A stretch of DNA of 64,000 nt from NCBI GenBank assembly GCA_003260075.1, contig QLIY01000060.1, positions 186,001 through 250,000 of the forward strand, in the 5' to 3' direction. This DNA comes from Phallusia mammillata (taxonomy: Eukaryota > Chordata > Ascidiacea > Phlebobranchia > Ascidiidae). Of the stretch, positions 52,301 to 58,300 are shown in pieces. How positions within the stretch are numbered: the stretch's first letter is position 1; the number at the start of each line of letters is the position of its first letter. The notes beneath the pieces were generated by a model. It saw nothing but the letters and a program-made list of their open reading frames with translations. It made no database searches and was not told where the DNA came from. A program made the position numbers and the translations under genes.

Positions 52301-55300
52301 CCAAGTAGTTTTGAAACTATTTCGACAGGTAAAACAGGTTTATAAACCATAGGTTGTATAGTTTACACTAAAAACAACCTGACAAAAACTGTCAGGTGTT
52401 TCAATTTAACTGATTGTGTTTTTGCCATGAAATTCAAAGATAAATAGTAGCATAGTAATGTGGAAAAATGTATAAATTTGAGTTCATCTAAAAATGCATG
52501 TTTTGGGGCTCAAGGTAACTTTTTGATCCTTTTTTACTCTATGCACACATTTGAACCATGTTATGATAATAATAGTAATATGTTAAGTTACTATATCAAT
52601 AATTGTTGCAACCTTTTTTACTGTTCAGGCAAATATAGAAGGAACATAATAGATTGCATGCTACACTTTTATGTAACAAAACTTTTATGTTACGTTGTTG
52701 CATACCAAACACATTTATTTTGGGTTCAATAGTTACCTGTTAAGTTGAAAAAGATTCCAGCCACATTGACAAGTCTTCAAATAATAGCACCACATGCAAT
52801 CTACTTTTCAGCTTTTCACCAATTGTTTAGCGACTAGACTTTGTTAAAAATTTACTACCCAGGCCACAGGTTGCACCATTCTGCTGTAATGAACTACAAA
52901 ACTCGATTTTCGTAACAACTAGGTCTAACTCTGTACAAATTTTATATAAATCATCATCCTTTTAGTTTTATAAATGCACTGCCACAGGGATCAGCATTCA
53001 ACTCTGTCTGTAATCTGTAGGTTTCTTGGATCATCCAATAGCCCTTTCCTTATCAATTTTAAAGAAATTTAAGGCAATTAACTGGTGTGAAGTGAAACAA
53101 AATATTTTTTGGCAATTTACTGGTGTGATGTGAAACAAAATACTGGTTGTATTTTGTTTATTATATGCAAAATAGGGGACGAAATGCTTGTTCAGTACTT
53201 TTTGTAAACATCCACCTATCACACTTGGGAATGTGTTGTAAAGTATTACTCTTTTTTAGTTCCTGAGTCTCCAACACTTGGATTCTCTAGCAGTACAGCA
53301 AATAGCATCACAGTTGCAGTTTCTGTAGACCAGGGTGGTGGTGTTGATCAATTTGTTGAATTTGAAATTGAAGCTGAATACAACGGAGACTTCTATACAG
53401 CCACTCGCTCTACACCCATGATCACTGTTGGTGGTCTACCATCTGCAAGAAGGTTTGAAGTCAAGGCCAAAGCTGTATTCCAAATTGCTATGACGCAAAC
53501 AGGGACACAACCAATGTACACCGGTGAATATTATTGTATTATTGTTAGCACACCAAATTAAGGTAAGCCATCAAAACATACTCCAAGTAAAAATTACTGT
53601 GATGTGCCTACTTTTCTGTTTCTAATTTTTAACTTGCTATAGTAAGACACACTTGCTGATTTTAGGAACAATTAAAAGAAACATTTGCAATAGAATAAAT
53701 TCATTTATAGGTAAATCGTTTTAAGTTTGTAATGCTGTAACACCATGCATCCTTATCATTTTTGCATTTCTTTATTAAGTCAAATTAATTTTGTAACTAA
53801 GTTCTGTAAAAAAGTTGTGTCACACCTATTTTTTGAAATATATTTCTGAATTTAAGAGTGGAATTGTATATTTCCAAAAGTAACATATAAAATAATGGTT
53901 GTGACTTAGGACCATCACTTTAAATCTCTGTTTAAACTTAAAGGCCTAAAAAGTATTCCGATTAGATTTGCTGCTCTAAACAATGTTGCCTTTGTCTTTG
54001 CAGTGTCAAACAGTGTGAATGTAGTTCATGTGAATTCATCCCACACAGCAATGTACATGTTGTGACTATGACTTGTTTGGGTCAAACTCTTCTGATTTTT
54101 TACACTTTTCTCAACAGTGCCAGGTCCACCACAAAACGTGCAAATCAGTGAAGTGACTGAAACGTCAGTGCGTGTTTCATGGGATCCTCCAATTGGTGGC
54201 AGTGTTATTTCAGGATACACTACCACCTTAACTGCAACTTCTACTGTTGATGTTGGGGAAGATATGGCAGTTTCCGAAACAAATGGTGTAACCACTAGTG
54301 TTGTAGTTACAGGCCTAGCCACAAACACTGACTTTTCGGTTTCAGTTCAAGCCGAAAACAGTGCTGGGATAGGCGAAGCCACCATGGACGTGACAACGAC
54401 CTGTAAGCACTTTTAAAAAATTTATCTGGAAATTTAGGCACCATTTTTTTGCATATGAATAACATACTTTTCATATTTCAAACAATATTAAAAAATGTTG
54501 TGCCAAAGTATTCAACATTTCCCGTTTAACAGAAAAAAAGTTATCTCTTTTTTGTTTGGTTGGTTGTTAAAAAAATATGTTACCAACTATTTCCAAAAAT
54601 ATTTTTATGATGTAGTATTTATGTAAAACAAATTTTTAAACTGTTGTATCCAAAACTACTTTAGCATTATCCACTTGTACAATAACATTAAGCTTCCTGT
54701 CATGTTTGTATCACAGTACCCCTTGCAAGTGGTCCAGCCAGCACTGTTGTTGCGTATGGTACATCTTTGCAAATTGAGTGGAACCCTCCACCCAACCTTG
54801 CCAGTAGCCCTACCTATTCAGTGGTTGTTTATGATGCTTTTGGAAACCAACTGTTTGAACGAAACACTGTGACAAGTCCATATACAGTTTCTCCATTAAG
54901 TGGTTCCACTGTTTACCATGTGACTGTAGTATCAGAGTTTCCTAGTGCTATTGTTCGGTCTTCCGAAACCTCAAGACACTTGACAGGTGAGATTGTGTAA
55001 CTGAATTGTTTGTAGATAAAATTTTAAAAACAGAAAAGGGTATTTTTGAATAGTTTTGCAAGCTTGTTTTGGTAATTGTGCACATGCATTTAAAAGCAAA
55101 AAAAAGAGTTTGCAGTCTTCCCAGTGAAAAATAATTGCTGCTAAAGGAATAAAATAAAACATGTACTGAAACAAAGATGCATAAGTATTAATTGCTTGGG
55201 TCTGGTTCATGTTTACGATTGGAATAAGCATGCTGAAATTAGAATGATCTGCAGAAAATTAATCCAACTTACAATACTTGGCAGTGCCGGATCAAATGTC

Positions 55301-58300
55301 TTCTTTGATGTTGGACTCCGGTTCATCAGACACTGTTAAAGTTATATATAATCCGGCCTCTGACGGTTTTCCATGTTGTGAAATCACTCAATATGAAATT
55401 CTGGTGAATTCAAGCAATGGCAACCAGTCATTCATAAACAATCCACTAGATGTCAGTTTAACATTTTCTGCATTACCTAATACTGAGTATCAAATGTTCA
55501 TAAGAGCATGGAACAGTGAAGGCCCAGGAAGATATTCATTAGGACTGACAGTTTTTACCAGTAAGTGTTGTTTCTTTTGAAACTTAGCCTTTTTATAAAT
55601 ATTGAAAATAACACCCTTGCATACTACTGAGTTTGTCACAGAATTTTATTGCAATTAATGTATTTTCAGACCCAGGATCCGTTGGACCAGCACGTTATAT
55701 TTCATCCACTGTTCATTCTATAACTTTCGAATGGGATGCATTGGTGCAGGGAGATTTTATAATTAGCAATTATGTAGTTTCCATATCCCCCTATCTCTCT
55801 GGTGATGGAACAGCGTTTGTGTCAGGAAAAACCAATGCAACTTTTACAATGCTTGAAGCTAACAGACAGTATGCTATTGTGGTCCAAGCTGAAGGCGTAT
55901 TTGAACTGGGGTCCAAAAATGCTTCCTCTGTGGTTTTTATGTCTACAGGTAAAAAACAACTTTCTAAGTTTTCTGGGTTTTATTTTTAAGCAAATACTTT
56001 GTAGGTAAAAAACATTGCGGAAAGTAGTGCTGTTTAACAGTCATTACATTAGTTCCTATATCTTGCGGGACATATATGTGGGACCTAAGCATGTGTTTCT
56101 GTTTTATTTGTACATGTTCATTGTTTTGTTTATGTAATTTAAACAGTTTGGTACATAAAAGTGCAGTACTAAAAAACAAATTGCCAGCAAAGTGGAATAA
56201 ACATATTCATTTTATTAATCAGATGTTTCAACAAAAACCATTGTCATCATCAGTGAATATAATGTAATATACAAGCGGAAACAAGCGCATTTTACATTAT
56301 ATTCACTGATGATGACAATGGTTTTTGGCGAAACGTTTGAATAATAAAATGAATATGTTTATTCCACTTCGCTGGCAATTTGTTTTTTAGTAAAGCAACT
56401 GTTTAAGTCTGTGTCTTGTGTACCAAAGTGCAATATTTTTTATACTTTTTTGCAAAATTTAGGGTTGGATATGTATGAATGTCTTTGCTTACCTAAAATC
56501 ATTGATATAACATTTTTTCCACAGCTCCAAGTGCACCTCCATCCCCTGTTGCTTCAACTGCTTCCCCTCCAACTACCTCAATGATTATAATTGAGTGGTC
56601 ATGTGCTGAGTTTAGGGGTTGTTTGGATATTACGCGATATCAAATTGAATGGGTCCAAGTTGGAGGAAATCAGAGTGATAGCGGCTCTGAAGTGATTGAC
56701 ACAGACCCTGATTCATGTGAATTCGCTTACCAAATTTCAGGTCTTCGGATCAACACATTTTATAGCATAAGCATTACAGCTGGAAATGATCAAGTCTTTG
56801 GACCACCTTCAGATCCAATTGAAATTTGCACAAGTCAGTAACTGGATAGCAGAAGTCTTTTTTGGGTGTATATGCTGAAAATTGACACTTTAAGTTTCCA
56901 TAGATTTGTTGCTAAAAATCCTTGTATATTTAAAACTTTGCTCATACAGAAATTGTCCTAAACCATTGCACACTCATTACAGACAGCTAGAGTCTATTTA
57001 AATAAGAAACGAAGATGTCATTCATTGGCAAATCGATTTATATATATTGCATTGCATAATGATAAACACAGAAGTGTACTGAGAGCTTCTATTTAGCCCC
57101 CCCCCCACACTCATTACAGACAGCTAGAGTCTATTTAAATAAGAAACGAAGATGCCATTCATTGGCAAATCGATTTTTATATATTGCATTGCATAATGAT
57201 AAACACAAAGTGTACTGAGAGCTTCTATTTAGTATATATATTTGTGCATATATGTTATAAATGTTATCATAAACTTTCAGACCCTGCCGTGCCAGACCCA
57301 CCTTCAGTTCAGCTTCACCATCAGCAACAAACAATCATTGTAGAATGGGAACCCCCAATAGTGGGTGGAGGTGTAGAAATTACAATGTACAATATTGCAT
57401 GGAGCTCTGCTTCTGACAGTGGACACAAACAGGTTACTGTGTCCAATTCAAACCATACTGCCGTTATAACTGGTTTGCTGCCAGTTACTACATATGAAGT
57501 GACTGTACAAGCAATCAATGGCCATGGAACCAGTTCTGTTTCTACTACTGGCACAGTCACCACCAACTCAGGAATTATTTGCACTGAAGCGCCAATTATC
57601 AGGTGGGTCAAGTTTTTACCATTCGAATCACAGTACAACTTTATTTGGGTTACTTACCAACGTTGGCTTTAACTTAGTTCTCTTTTCATGCAATGTCATC
57701 TATTTTGATTAGACTTACTGCTGAAGATCCCCCCCCCCCCTTTATTTGGGTTACTTACCAACGTTGGCTTTAACTTAGTTCTCTTTTAATGCAATGTCAT
57801 CTATTTTGATTAGACTTACTGCTGAAGATTTAGCAAGATTTGGTGCAGTTGCTGGCGATCAAATTGTTGTGTCCTCAAGGGAGATTAATTATCAGCCTGC
57901 TGCAAACCAGTTAATGTCACAGTGCAAAATTCCAGCTCTTGTTGGAGGTGCCCCCCCCCCCCCGAATTTCACTTTAATCTTACTGATTGTGAACCACTTG
58001 TTGGATTTGTAGTTGACAAGTTTGATGGGGTATGTGTTGCATTGTTTCAAAGATGTTGTATAATACCTACAAATGATATTATGAATAAAACAACCTTAAA
58101 ATGTAATGCAAAAAAGCAAGAGTTAATATGCATCCAATGAACTGTGTGTTACGCTTTGCTATTATAAGATTTAACATTGTCCTTATTCGGTTTTACAGGT
58201 TGACAATACTACCCTTCTTTACACATACACAGTTCAATTGGCAAGGTTTACTGTTCTGAGCAACGTCGTGCAACGGTTTGATCCAACAGTATCATTTGAT

